A stretch of 64,000 nucleotides of DNA from Formosa undariae (lineage in GTDB: Bacteria > Bacteroidota > Bacteroidia > Flavobacteriales > Flavobacteriaceae): contig NZ_JBHMEZ010000011.1 of assembly GCF_042427615.1 (NCBI RefSeq), positions 124,001-188,000 on the forward strand, in the 5' to 3' direction. The stretch's first letter is position 1; each line of letters opens with the position of its first letter. A program made the position numbers and the translations under genes. Below, in pieces: positions 1-8,447 of the stretch. Under the pieces are notes generated by a model. The model had not been told where the DNA came from and searched no databases. It was given only the letters and a program-made list of their open reading frames with translations.

Positions 1-2802
1 TGCCGGTAAACCTTTAAAGGCTTTCATTTCTCGTTGTACTTTATTCACAATAGCTGCGGCATCTGTAAAACCTGGAGATAAAGCGGAATAAACGGTAACT
101 ACTCGTTTCGTGTCTTTATGTTTAATAGCACTATATCCAGAAGTGTTACTTTGTTTTGCTACGGCAGAAACGGGAATTTCTTTAATTTTCCCGGTATTAT
201 CTCTAAATGTAATTTTCTGATTAAAAATCGCACTCGTATTATATCTATTGGCTTCGTTAAAACGTACATAGATATCGTAATCGTCTCCATCTTCTTTGTA
301 CACTCCAGCTTTACTACCAAAAATTGAATTCCTTAACTGTGTTCCAACCTGACTTGCACTAACACCAAGTTCTCCAGATTTAGCACGGTCTACTTCTACT
401 AACATCGTTGGTTTCCCTTTATTAACATCGATCTTTAATTCATCGATACCCGGAATGCTTTTCTGATTTATAAAATCTCGCATTTCTTGAGCCAAACCAA
501 TAAGTTCTTCGTAGTCGTTACCTTCTATTTCAATATTAATAGGCGCACCTGTTGGCGGTCCGTTCTGATCTTTTTCAACCGAAATTAAAATTCCAGGATA
601 AATACCAACTAACGCTTTTTGTACTTTCTGACGTAGTAATTCACTATCTGCACCACGTCTGTATTTGTACTCACGCATGGATGCTGTAATTTTTGCTTTA
701 TGAGGCATTTCTGCGGCAGAACCTCCATCGGTTTGTGGATTTCCTGCACCTTCTCCAACTTGCGAAACAGCACTTTCTACTAAAAAGTTATAGTCACCAT
801 CTTTATACGCATCGTCGTCTAAAACAGCATATACTTTTTTCTCTATTTCCTTAGTAATCGTATTGGTTTTTTCGATATCGGTACCTTCAGGATATTCTAC
901 ATAAACAATAATCTGATTGGGTTTGTTATCTGGGAAAAATTCAACTTTTGTACGTTGAGATTTTAACGATGCTCCAAAAGCGATAAATGATACGATTAAC
1001 CCAATAAACGTAATAATGGTAATAAAAGCCGGCCACCTTTTACTTAATGCACGACGTAATTCACGTTCGTAAAGGTTTTCAAATTTCACCAGGATTTTAG
1101 TTTGGAAGGTATTTGACCACTTACGCAAAAACAATCTGTAAATCCAGAGCATTGCACTAGTGAAAAGCATTAGACCACCCAATCCTCTATAGTCTCCACC
1201 AAATATTAATATTAGTATACCTATTATTGTAATAATACCAGTTATAGTAACAATATTTTTTAAAGGCATATCTACGTCTTCAACAGTCATGAATTTAGAT
1301 ACCAATACCGAGTTAAAGAAAATAGCAACAATTAAAGATGAACCTAATACGGTTGATAATGTAATTGGGAGAAGAATCATAAACTTACCCATTACCCCAG
1401 GCCAAAGTCCTAGCGGAATAAATGCTGCAACTGTCGTAGCTGTTGATATAATAATAGGAAAAGCAATTTCTCCAATACCGACTTTAGCGGCTTTCTTACG
1501 GCTCATGCCTTCCTCGTCCATTAAACGGTATACGTTTTCTACAACCACAATACCGTTATCTACCAGCATTCCCAGTCCCATAATAAGACCAAACAGTACC
1601 ATAGTATTTAAGGTGTAGCCTAGGAAGTCTAATATCATTAAAGACATAAACATAGACATCGGTATGGCGAAACCTACAAAGAGTGCATTTTTAAACCCTA
1701 AGAAAAACATTAGGACTGTAATTACAAGGATAACACCAAAAATAATATTGTTTACTAAATCGTCTACTGCCCCAATAGTTACAGAAGATTGGTCGTTTGT
1801 AATGCTTACGGTTAAATCTTGTGGGAATACATTTTCTTTGGTGTCTGCTACAATTTGCTGAATTTGCTCTGCAGCATCTACCATGTTTTTTCCAGCTCGT
1901 TTTTTTACATCTAACATCACTACACGATGTCCGAATTCTCGAGCATAAGTTGTTCTGTCTTTTTCTTTAAACGTTACACTAGCAACATCTTTTAAGTAAA
2001 TAGGATTGCCGTTATCCGATTTTATAACAAAGTTATTTAATAGTTGAGGATCTTCAACTTCACCTAAAATTCTAATCGTACGACGCTGTCCGCTTGAAAT
2101 TAAATTTCCTGCAGACATGGTTACGTTTCCACCGCGTACAGAATTAATAACATCGTCGAAACTCACTTGCGCCGCCATCATTTTATAAATGTCTACTGCA
2201 ATTTCTACTTCTTTTTCTTGCGCACCACGAATGTCTACTTGTTTGATTTCTTGAAGGTCTTCAATTTCATCTTGAAGGTATTCACCAAAATCTTTCAATT
2301 TATCTACTGGATAATCTCCAGAGATATTAATGTTAAGAATAGGCATTTCTTCCGATAGGTTTAAATCGAAAGCATTAGGCTCTACTTTGGCATCGTTAAA
2401 TGTAGGCCAATCTTCTCCAGCAGTTTCAGAATCTATTTCGTCTTTAACCTTTTGTTTTGCGGCTTCTACAGAAATATCTTCGTCAAATTCTACAACAATC
2501 ATAGAATAATCTTCCTGAGATGTAGACGTGATTTCAACCACGTTACTTATGGTTTTTAACTTGTCTTCTAAAGGATCTGTTATTAGTTTTTCAATATCTT
2601 CTGCTGTGTTTCCAGGGTATATTGAGCTTACATATATTTTTGTTTCTACAACTTCAGGGAAGCTTTCGCGAGGCATGTGGTAATATGCGGTAATTCCTAA
2701 ATAGAAAATTACAGCCATAATCACATAAATCGTGGTTTTGTTATTAATTGCCCACGACGACATTCCGAATTCTTTGTCGATTTTCTTTTTGTGTTTTGTC
2801 AT
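1..2802 (-). CDS. Efflux RND transporter permease (AcrB/MexF-like), 3' end cut by window
   Basis: This is the inner-membrane proton-driven pump of a tripartite efflux system. Reading leftwards from an ATG at 2802 the frame stays open for 934 residues to the window edge, so the last transmembrane part is missing. A first membrane helix lies near residues 15-35. A central membrane bundle contains the RND helix-4 signature LVDNGIVVVENVYRL near residue 415, in which the second acidic residue of the usual DD pair is Asn. A second transmembrane block starts near residue 595 (WPAFITIITFIGLIV). It starts 9 nt after the adaptor gene, so it is the last visible gene of the tetR-tolC-hlyD-RND operon. The substrate cannot be told from sequence. 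Confidence 0.93.
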   Translation of the reverse strand, partial: MTKHKKKIDKEFGMSSWAINNKTTIYVIMAVIFYLGITAYYHMPRESFPEVVETKIYVSSIYPGNTAEDIEKLITDPLEDKLKTISNVVEITSTSQEDYSMIVVEFDEDISVEAAKQKVKDEIDSETAGEDWPTFNDAKVEPNAFDLNLSEEMPILNINISGDYPVDKLKDFGEYLQDEIEDLQEIKQVDIRGAQEKEVEIAVDIYKMMAAQVSFDDVINSVRGGNVTMSAGNLISSGQRRTIRILGEVEDPQLLNNFVIKSDNGNPIYLKDVASVTFKEKDRTTYAREFGHRVVMLDVKKRAGKNMVDAAEQIQQIVADTKENVFPQDLTVSITNDQSSVTIGAVDDLVNNIIFGVILVITVLMFFLGFKNALFVGFAIPMSMFMSLMILDFLGYTLNTMVLFGLIMGLGMLVDNGIVVVENVYRLMDEEGMSRKKAAKVGIGEIAFPIIISTATTVAAFIPLGLWPGVMGKFMILLPITLSTVLGSSLIVAIFFNSVLVSKFMTVEDVDMPLKNIVTITGIITIIGILILIFGGDYRGLGGLMLFTSAMLWIYRLFLRKWSNTFQTKILVKFENLYERELRRALSKRWPAFITIITFIGLIVSFIAFGASLKSQRTKVEFFPDNKPNQIIVYVEYPEGTDIEKTNTITKEIEKKVYAVLDDDAYKDGDYNFLVESAVSQVGEGAGNPQTDGGSAAEMPHKAKITASMREYKYRRGADSELLRQKVQKALVGIYPGILISVEKDQNGPPTGAPINIEIEGNDYEELIGLAQEMRDFINQKSIPGIDELKIDVNKGKPTMLVEVDRAKSGELGVSASQVGTQLRNSIFGSKAGVYKEDGDDYDIYVRFNEANRYNTSAIFNQKITFRDNTGKIKEIPVSAVAKQSNTSGYSAIKHKDTKRVVTVYSALSPGFTDAAAIVNKVQREMKAFKGLPA

Positions 2803-2811
2803 GATTTCGGC

Positions 2812-3987
2812 TTAGTATTTAATAACTTTTACTGTTTGTCCATCTGTTACACTACGTGCACCTTCTTTAATGATTTCTGCGCCAGCTTCGATACCACTTA
2901 ATACTTCGATGATGTCGCCTTGTGTTTTTCCTGTTTTAATAATTACACGTTCTGCAAGACCTTCGTTATTTGACTCCTTATTCTTGATAACATAAATATA
3001 TTGTTCTCCGTTTGCGTTTTCAGAAATGATGCTTAACGGGATTAATACAGCATTTTGATTCGTGTAATCGTTAATTTTAAGCTTAGCAGTTAAGTTAGGC
3101 TTTATGTTTTTTTCTTTATTAGGAACAGCAACTTCCACTTTAAAGGTTCTGTTTGCTGGGTTAATAAAATTACTAGCCTGGCGTACTTCTGTGTCTACAG
3201 AGGTTCCTAAAACTGGAAATTCTACCTTTACTTGTTTACCTTCAACCACATCTGAAATATAGTTTTCTGGTACTTCCGTTTCTATATACATGTCTTTAAG
3301 GTTCACAATTCTAATTAATTGCGATTGTCCCGGCATAACAACACTACCTTGGTCTGTAATAATATCGTCGATTACTCCTGAAAAAGGTGCAACAATAGTT
3401 GTTTTAGCCAACTGAGATTTTAATTGATTTACCGCTTGTTCTTGAGCTTCGTACGTTGATTTTGCTTGAAGAAACTGAATTTCACTACCGATTTTTTGAT
3501 CCCAAAGACGTTTCTGGCGTTCGAAAGTTGTTTCTGCTAAAGCCAATTGAATTTGCATTTGTGCGACTTGTTGTTCTAAACCGCCATCGTCTATTTTAGC
3601 TAAAGCCTGTCCTTTACTTACTTGTTGTCCTTCTTTAACAAAAACGTTTTGTAATATTCCAGATAATTCAGGATAGATAACGATATTTTGCTTGGTTTGC
3701 ACACTTCCTTGTAGTTCTAAATAATGAACAAAGTTTTCTGATACAGCTTTAACCGTAGTTACTAAAGGCAGTTTTTTAGTATCGTCTAGTGATTCGATTT
3801 TTTCATCAATTAATCTAATCTGGTCACTTAAAGCGATTTGTTGTGTTTCTAATGCTGTACGTCTTTCACGAATGGTTTCAAGATTTCCTTCTGCTAAAAT
3901 TTCATCTACAGATTTTTCTTTTCCTCCGCAGGAAATTAATAGAAAAGTAAGTGCGGCGATTGTATATATGTGTTTCATTATTGACAT
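2812..3987 (-). CDS. HlyD/AcrA-family periplasmic adaptor lipoprotein of RND efflux
   Basis: This is the membrane fusion protein that links the RND pump to the TolC channel. The N-terminus ends in a lipobox (LLISC, Cys20), so it is probably a lipoprotein held in the inner membrane. A short coiled coil follows (about 35-70), then a lipoyl/barrel-sandwich half (VFVKEGQQVSKGQALAKID), an alpha hairpin with heptad-like Gln/Leu, the second lipoyl half (TTIVAPFSGVIDD) and a beta-barrel. Its 391 residues are normal for the family. It starts 2 nt after tolC. A second in-frame ATG at 3978 (MKHIY) is an alternative start and does not change the mature protein. Confidence 0.93.
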   Translation of the reverse strand: MSIMKHIYTIAALTFLLISCGGKEKSVDEILAEGNLETIRERRTALETQQIALSDQIRLIDEKIESLDDTKKLPLVTTVKAVSENFVHYLELQGSVQTKQNIVIYPELSGILQNVFVKEGQQVSKGQALAKIDDGGLEQQVAQMQIQLALAETTFERQKRLWDQKIGSEIQFLQAKSTYEAQEQAVNQLKSQLAKTTIVAPFSGVIDDIITDQGSVVMPGQSQLIRIVNLKDMYIETEVPENYISDVVEGKQVKVEFPVLGTSVDTEVRQASNFINPANRTFKVEVAVPNKEKNIKPNLTAKLKINDYTNQNAVLIPLSIISENANGEQYIYVIKNKESNNEGLAERVIIKTGKTQGDIIEVLSGIEAGAEIIKEGARSVTDGQTVKVIKY

Positions 3988-3989
3988 GT

Positions 3990-5333
3990 TTAGTTGTTTA
4001 AATTGCTTAAAATGGCGTCTAGTTCTGCTTTTTTATTTATGATATCTAACATAGATTGTAAATATTCTTGTTGTGCGGAATAGAGTTGTGTTTGTGCTTG
4101 ACGTAAATCGAAACTTGACGAAATCCCTTCAAAGAATTTTGTTTGGTTTTTACGTTCTATGCGTTCTGCTAGGTTTAAATTTTCTTTTTTGTTTGAATAA
4201 TCTTCTATAGCATATTGGTATTCGCTCTTAGCAGTTGCAATTTGAAATTTAAGTTGTTGCTCGGTATCAACTAAAGATTCATTTGCTTTATCTAAATCAA
4301 TTCGAGCTTGCTGTGTTGCTGCCGAACGTCCTAAAGAGCTAAAAATAGGAATACTTAAGTTTACACCAAACAGAGAAGATCCGTACCATTTTTGACTATC
4401 TTTAAAGAACCCGAATTCTTCGCCATAGGCGCTATATCCTCCGTTAACAAAAGCACTTAATGTTGGTAAGCCATCACTCATAGCTAACTTTACAAATAAG
4501 TCTTTGCTTTCTACATCGTTTTGTGCAATAAGATAATCTATAGTGTTTTCTACATTTTCGTCTGCTGCTAAAGCTTCTAAAGATGTGTATTGCAAGGCTA
4601 ATATTTCAAGGTTATCTGTAAGTGTTGTATCTGTATTTAAATCGATTCCTAATGTAATGTTTAGCATTTGGTACGATAATACATTTAAACGTTTTACATT
4701 ATTTAAATCACTGATTAAACCAGAAAGGGTAATTTTAATTTGTTCTACACTTTCTTCTTCCTCTAAACCATTTTCATAAGTTTTCTGAATTTCATTTAAA
4801 TTCGATTCTAAAATGGCTTTGTTGCTTTCTAAAATATTTAAACTTTCGTTTGTAAGTAATACGTTTCCGTATGCGTTAATAACTGCCTTTCTAACTTCAA
4901 GGTCTGTTTTAATTTTAGAGTTTTCAGAAATTTGAAGATATACTTTTGCTGCCTGTAAGCCGACAATATACGAGCCGTCGAAAAGTAACTGATTTAAAGT
5001 TGCTGTAGCCCCAATGTTTTGTTTCGGACTAAACTCTACAGGGATAAAGGTGCCTGGAGTTCCACCTACAATTTCGCCTGGAAGTAAGGATACTTGCTGC
5101 TTAATCCAGTTTTGGTAATCTACAGCAGCACTAATTTGCGGTAAACCTGTAGCGGTGGTTTCCCATTTTTGCTCTTCTGCAATTTCTATATCTCGAGCCG
5201 CATTTTTAACGGTTCTGTTATGTGTTAAAGCGTAATCTATGGCTTCTTGTAAGCTAAATGAAACGGGAACTTCTTGTGCGAAGGCCGTAAAACTTAGGTA
5301 TAAACTAAAGAGTATTATTAGCTTGTTTCTCAT
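3990..5333 (-). CDS. TolC-family outer membrane efflux protein
   Basis: This is the outer-membrane channel of the tripartite pump. The protein has a signal peptide ending near AFAQ (residue 20), followed by two tandem OEP repeats with the usual opening (SLQEAIDYALTHN) and long coiled-coil stretches (residues 150-230 and 330-440) that would form the periplasmic alpha-tunnel. Its 447 residues are typical of Bacteroidota TolC homologues. The gene lies 3 nt from tetR and 2 nt from the adaptor, so the four genes are surely co-transcribed. Confidence 0.93.
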   Translation of the reverse strand: MRNKLIILFSLYLSFTAFAQEVPVSFSLQEAIDYALTHNRTVKNAARDIEIAEEQKWETTATGLPQISAAVDYQNWIKQQVSLLPGEIVGGTPGTFIPVEFSPKQNIGATATLNQLLFDGSYIVGLQAAKVYLQISENSKIKTDLEVRKAVINAYGNVLLTNESLNILESNKAILESNLNEIQKTYENGLEEEESVEQIKITLSGLISDLNNVKRLNVLSYQMLNITLGIDLNTDTTLTDNLEILALQYTSLEALAADENVENTIDYLIAQNDVESKDLFVKLAMSDGLPTLSAFVNGGYSAYGEEFGFFKDSQKWYGSSLFGVNLSIPIFSSLGRSAATQQARIDLDKANESLVDTEQQLKFQIATAKSEYQYAIEDYSNKKENLNLAERIERKNQTKFFEGISSSFDLRQAQTQLYSAQQEYLQSMLDIINKKAELDAILSNLNN

Positions 5334-5336
5334 TAC

Positions 5337-5951
5337 TTAATGTTGATTATTGTTTTTTTTTTTTTCGTTTAAAAAGTCAATACCTAGAGGTGTACAGATG
5401 CCTCTTAAATGGTATTCAAGGTAATTATCTAATAATTGTGCTAATGTAAATTTGTTAGCAGGAAATATTTCGTCGTCTTTAAGTGCATTCATCGAACTAA
5501 AGTAAATTCTTGAAATAAAATCGTTATCTAAATCTGCCCTATAAAGTCCAGCAGCTATTCCTCGGTTTAAATTGTCCTTAATACAGTCCTGCATCACTTC
5601 AAATTGTTTTTGTCTTAAAATGGAATGGATACGTGGATAGTATTTTTTTAATTGAAACTCAGGCGATTTTTTTTGATTACTCATGTAGGTTCTAATAAAC
5701 TCTTTTATTTTAAAAAGTTCATCGATCGGGTTGGCCTCTAAAGTGCAAATAGCATCTATAGATTCCGAAATACGATCAAATTTATAGATGGCCGTAGCTT
5801 CTATTAATTTGGTTTTGGTTTCGAAATACTGATAAATGGTTTTTTTAGAAATGGCCATCTCATTCGCAATATCGTCCATAGTCACACTTTTAAATCCTAG
5901 ATTTAAAAATAACTCAGCCGATTTAATAATAATTTTATCTTTCATTAGCAT
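5337..5951 (-). CDS. TetR/AcrR-family transcriptional regulator of the efflux operon
   Basis: This is the likely local repressor of the efflux operon it heads. The N-terminal helix-turn-helix (residues about 7-50) contains the family pattern SVTMDDIANEMAISKKTIYQYF; the rest is an all-helical ligand and dimerisation domain, and the C-terminus is Lys/Asn rich. There are two ATGs, at 5951 and 5945; the second (MKDKI) looks more like other family starts, but both are possible. A TAnnTTTG promoter element and a perfect inverted repeat lie immediately upstream (5963-6003), which fits autoregulation. The inducing ligand is unknown. Confidence 0.9.
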   Translation of the reverse strand: MLMKDKIIIKSAELFLNLGFKSVTMDDIANEMAISKKTIYQYFETKTKLIEATAIYKFDRISESIDAICTLEANPIDELFKIKEFIRTYMSNQKKSPEFQLKKYYPRIHSILRQKQFEVMQDCIKDNLNRGIAAGLYRADLDNDFISRIYFSSMNALKDDEIFPANKFTLAQLLDNYLEYHLRGICTPLGIDFLNEKKKNNNQH

Positions 5952-5962
5952 TTAATTCGGTG

Positions 5963-6003
5963 CAAATATAGATAAGGAAACTTCTAAAACAAATAAAGTT
6001 TCC
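5963..6003 (-). promoter_or_regulatory. tetR promoter with overlapping palindromic operator candidate
   Basis: On the minus strand TATATTTG (5963-5970) matches the Bacteroidota -7 box, and a TTG (5990-5992) lies 19 nt upstream. A perfect 8-bp inverted repeat, GGAAACTT (5976-5983) and AAGTTTCC (5996-6003) separated by 12 nt, covers the spacer and the -33 box. Its position is what an autoregulated TetR repressor would use. That this TetR binds it is inference. Confidence 0.6.
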
Positions 6004-6062
6004 ATAGTTTTAATTGTTTGTTAACATTGAGAAATTCTATGCGGTAATAACGTTTATTCTGT

Positions 6063-6070
6063 TATTTTTG
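6063..6070 (+). promoter_or_regulatory. -7 promoter element of the polyprenyl synthase gene
   Basis: TATTTTTG matches TAnnTTTG and ends only 4 nt before the ATG at 6075, so the transcript would have almost no 5' leader. No well-spaced TTG is seen upstream. Confidence 0.45.
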
Positions 6071-6074
6071 CAGG

Positions 6075-7049
6075 ATGCAAAACATACCATTTTATCAAGA
6101 GGAGTTTATTTCCTTTTTAAAACAATATAAAACAGATAAAGAGCCAGCCTCTTTATACGATCCGATTACATATATTTTACATTTAGGAGGTAAGCGTTTA
6201 AGACCCGTTTTAACTTTAATGACGGCTGAAATTTTTAACGCCAATTATAAAACAGCTTTAAATGCGGCTCTAAGTATAGAGGTGTTTCATAATTTTTCAT
6301 TAGTGCATGACGATATTATGGACGATGCTCCTTTACGTCGTGGAAATCAGACTGTTCATGAAAAGTGGGATGTAAACACTGGGATTTTGTCTGGAGATGC
6401 AATGTTAATCATGGCGTACCAATTGTTCGAAAACTACGAGCCTGAAGTCTTTAGAGATTTAGCTCGGCTTTTTAGTAAAACCGCTTTAGAGGTTTGCGAA
6501 GGACAACAGTACGATGTAGATTTTGAAAATCGTGACGATGTAACGATTCCAGAATATCTAAAAATGATCGAATATAAAACCGCTGTTTTAGTAGGGGCTG
6601 CCATGCAAATGGGTGCAATTGTTGCAAAAGCCTCAAAAGCAGAGCAAGAAGGCATTTATAATTTTGGAAGAAATTTAGGAATTGCATTCCAACTACAAGA
6701 CGATTATTTAGATGCTTTTGGAGATCCAAAAACCTTTGGAAAGCAAGTGGGAGGTGATATTATAGAGAATAAAAAAACGTTCTTATATTTAAAAGCTTTA
6801 GAGTTTTCTGAAGCAGAGCAACAGCAAGAACTTCAAGATTTGTTTAGTGTAAGTCCAACCGATAGTAATGATAAAGTCCAATCGGTAAAGCAATTGTTTA
6901 TAAGTAGTGGTGCTGCTAGGGCGACAACCAAAGAAATTGAAAGTTATACTAAACAAGCATTTTCTGTGCTAGATGCGTTAGATATTAGCGATAATGAAAA
7001 AGATTTATTAAGGCAATTTGGTGAAAATTTAATGACCCGAAAAGTATAA
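6075..7049 (+). CDS. Polyprenyl diphosphate synthase (FPP/GGPP-synthase family)
   Basis: This enzyme condenses isopentenyl diphosphate units onto an allylic diphosphate to make precursors of quinones, carotenoids and undecaprenyl lipids. The first Asp-rich motif is HDDIMDD (Asp79, Asp80 and Asp83), preceded by the GGKRLRP substrate motif; the second Asp-rich motif is FQLQDDYLD near residue 207. Its 324 residues are normal. An aromatic residue five positions before the first Asp-rich motif (Phe74) hints at a short product, but chain length is uncertain. It is divergent from tetR, with its own near-leaderless promoter. Confidence 0.93.
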   Translation: MQNIPFYQEEFISFLKQYKTDKEPASLYDPITYILHLGGKRLRPVLTLMTAEIFNANYKTALNAALSIEVFHNFSLVHDDIMDDAPLRRGNQTVHEKWDVNTGILSGDAMLIMAYQLFENYEPEVFRDLARLFSKTALEVCEGQQYDVDFENRDDVTIPEYLKMIEYKTAVLVGAAMQMGAIVAKASKAEQEGIYNFGRNLGIAFQLQDDYLDAFGDPKTFGKQVGGDIIENKKTFLYLKALEFSEAEQQQELQDLFSVSPTDSNDKVQSVKQLFISSGAARATTKEIESYTKQAFSVLDALDISDNEKDLLRQFGENLMTRKV

Positions 7050-7062
7050 ATATCAAATTATT

Positions 7063-7413
7063 TTGAATCCTCCAGAAACGATACAAGGCCTATTAAACAC
7101 ATCCTTACAATATGAATTGTACGGTAATTTGGTGTTTCAATTAAATAAAGACTTCCGATTGGCAAATGTAGATTTTGATGTAGAATCTACTATTTTACCA
7201 GACGAATTGAAAATTCAACTTCACGAAACCGTTTTTCAGTTAATCCAAAATGCATTCGCAGAATATTTAAATCTGCTCTATATTATAGATGTGTCTGAAA
7301 CACAAATTAAAAGTCTAGATGGTAGCGATACGTTAAAGTTGTCTGAACAGGTTACATTTCTAATATTAAAACGCGAGTGGCAAAAGGTTTGGTTTAAACA
7401 TCAATATAAGTAA
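7063..7413 (+). CDS. Conserved hypothetical protein, 116 aa, downstream of polyprenyl synthase
   Basis: The function is not recognised. The soluble, acidic 116-residue protein has no signal peptide or membrane segment. It begins with a TTG codon 13 nt after the synthase stop; no ATG or GTG is available near the beginning of the frame. The close spacing suggests co-transcription with the synthase, and a strong inverted repeat follows the stop. The composition (amphipathic helices, central EFLNLLYIID-like hydrophobic strand) suggests a small folded alpha/beta protein. Confidence 0.7.
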   Translation: MNPPETIQGLLNTSLQYELYGNLVFQLNKDFRLANVDFDVESTILPDELKIQLHETVFQLIQNAFAEYLNLLYIIDVSETQIKSLDGSDTLKLSEQVTFLILKREWQKVWFKHQYK

Positions 7414-7438
7414 GGCGATTACTGTTATAATCTAATGA

Positions 7439-7479
7439 AATGGTGTCAAGAATCTTTTGTGGGATTTTGTGACACCATT
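7439..7479 (+). terminator. Hairpin after the 116-aa gene
   Basis: A perfect 10-bp inverted repeat, AATGGTGTCA (7439-7448) and TGACACCATT (7470-7479), with a 21-nt loop is followed shortly by a T run. The large loop makes it a weaker terminator call than the others here. Confidence 0.5.
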
Positions 7480-7605
7480 ATAGTTTTTATACTAGTATTT
7501 AAGAAAGCATAGATCTTAAGATGCTTTATAATATTTCCTTTTAAAAGAATCAAGTGTGTTAAGGAGTGTTTACGTTACTTAAGTTTATGTCTATTTGGTT
7601 ATAGT

Positions 7606-7743
7606 TTAAAACATGTTAAACACGAATCCTAATAACCAATATAGAATTAAAAAAACAACCACAGTTCCTATACACCCACATTTTCCGCCACCTATTTTTT
7701 TAGCTCCCCAGGCAGCTCCAATAATTTTTAATAATTTTTCCAT
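7606..7743 (-). CDS. Small membrane protein, 45 aa
   Basis: A short gene runs from an ATG at 7743 to a TAA at 7606. The encoded peptide has a basic, Gly-rich first half with a CGC pair (GGGKCGCIG) and one hydrophobic helix (VVVFLILYWLLGFVF). It starts 58 nt after the barrel protein gene and is on the same strand, so it may share its transcript. The function is unknown. The intact frame, the sharp split into a basic and a hydrophobic half, and the lack of any competing gene support it as real. Confidence 0.55.
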   Translation of the reverse strand: MEKLLKIIGAAWGAKKIGGGKCGCIGTVVVFLILYWLLGFVFNMF

Positions 7744-7801
7744 GTTATTCTTTTTTTTGGGAAAAGTATAATAAATAAGAATAATAAATTATCGCTATCA
7801 A

Positions 7802-8329
7802 TTAAAAATATACTCTTATAAATGGCGCCCAAGGTGTGGCGTAAATACTTTTGTCGTCGTCGTAAAGCACGTCGTAGCGCACGCCAACGGTTACATTGTT
7901 TGTTTGGTACCCGACTCCTAAAAGCAAAGCTGGGAACCAATATTTTTCGTCTTCAAATAATACCCTATCATTGTCGTATTTTCTGTTAACGTGTAATTGT
8001 TGGAATTCTCCAGACAGTTGGATATTTTGTATTGGATTGAAAAGAGCTGTAAGTGTACCTCCTATTGTAGTAGATTTATAAAAATTCTTTTGAGAGTTGT
8101 AAGTGAAATTTAAACCAGCCCCAAAAGCAAATTGAGGATTAACTTGGTAAATGGCTGAAGGTTCTAATGTGCCGCTAAAAAACTCATTACCAAAACTTAA
8201 TCCAATGCCTCCTCCAAATCTAATATTGTCCATTAAATGTGAATTTTGTGCAGAGATATTCTTAAAACAAAGCGAAAATAATAAAATAAGGATTGCGTTT
8301 TTGATAATAAATAAGTCGTTTTTGTTCAT
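7802..8329 (-). CDS. Outer-membrane beta-barrel protein, 175 aa, divergent from sucA
   Basis: The protein has an N-terminal signal peptide (hydrophobic stretch followed by NISAQ, residues about 10-28) and then alternating strands rich in Gly and aromatics (FGGGIGLSFGN, FAFGAGLNFTYN, LLGVGYQTNNVTVGVRYDV). It ends in Phe, as outer-membrane barrels do. That predicts an 8-stranded barrel of unknown role. Homologues next to sucA in flavobacteria are, as far as I recall, sometimes labelled alpha-ketoglutarate decarboxylase; nothing in this sequence supports such an activity, and the label probably spread from the neighbouring gene. Confidence 0.75.
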   Translation of the reverse strand: MNKNDLFIIKNAILILLFSLCFKNISAQNSHLMDNIRFGGGIGLSFGNEFFSGTLEPSAIYQVNPQFAFGAGLNFTYNSQKNFYKSTTIGGTLTALFNPIQNIQLSGEFQQLHVNRKYDNDRVLFEDEKYWFPALLLGVGYQTNNVTVGVRYDVLYDDDKSIYATPWAPFIRVYF

Positions 8330-8400
8330 TGTTCGAAAAAAAGTGAAGTATAAATCTGTTATAAATATAATAAAATTACATCTAAGTTTAGTAAAATTCG

Positions 8401-8408
8401 TATTTTTG
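8401..8408 (+). promoter_or_regulatory. -7 promoter element upstream of sucA
   Basis: TATTTTTG lies 39 nt before the proposed sucA ATG at 8448, in the spacer between the divergent barrel gene and sucA. It argues against any start further upstream. No clear TTG at the proper distance is seen. Confidence 0.4.
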
Positions 8409-8447
8409 ATAAAATTTTGTCAACGCGAGAATTTCTCAAATAATATA

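Noticed and set aside
118..2358. Plus-strand frames opposite the RND pump gene
   Set aside because: Antisense to a well-conserved gene, with no family-like sequence.
8151..8447. 99-codon upstream extension of sucA
   Set aside because: It lies antisense to the barrel gene and across the sucA promoter, and its sequence does not look like an E1 N-terminus. The start at 8448 matches the family.
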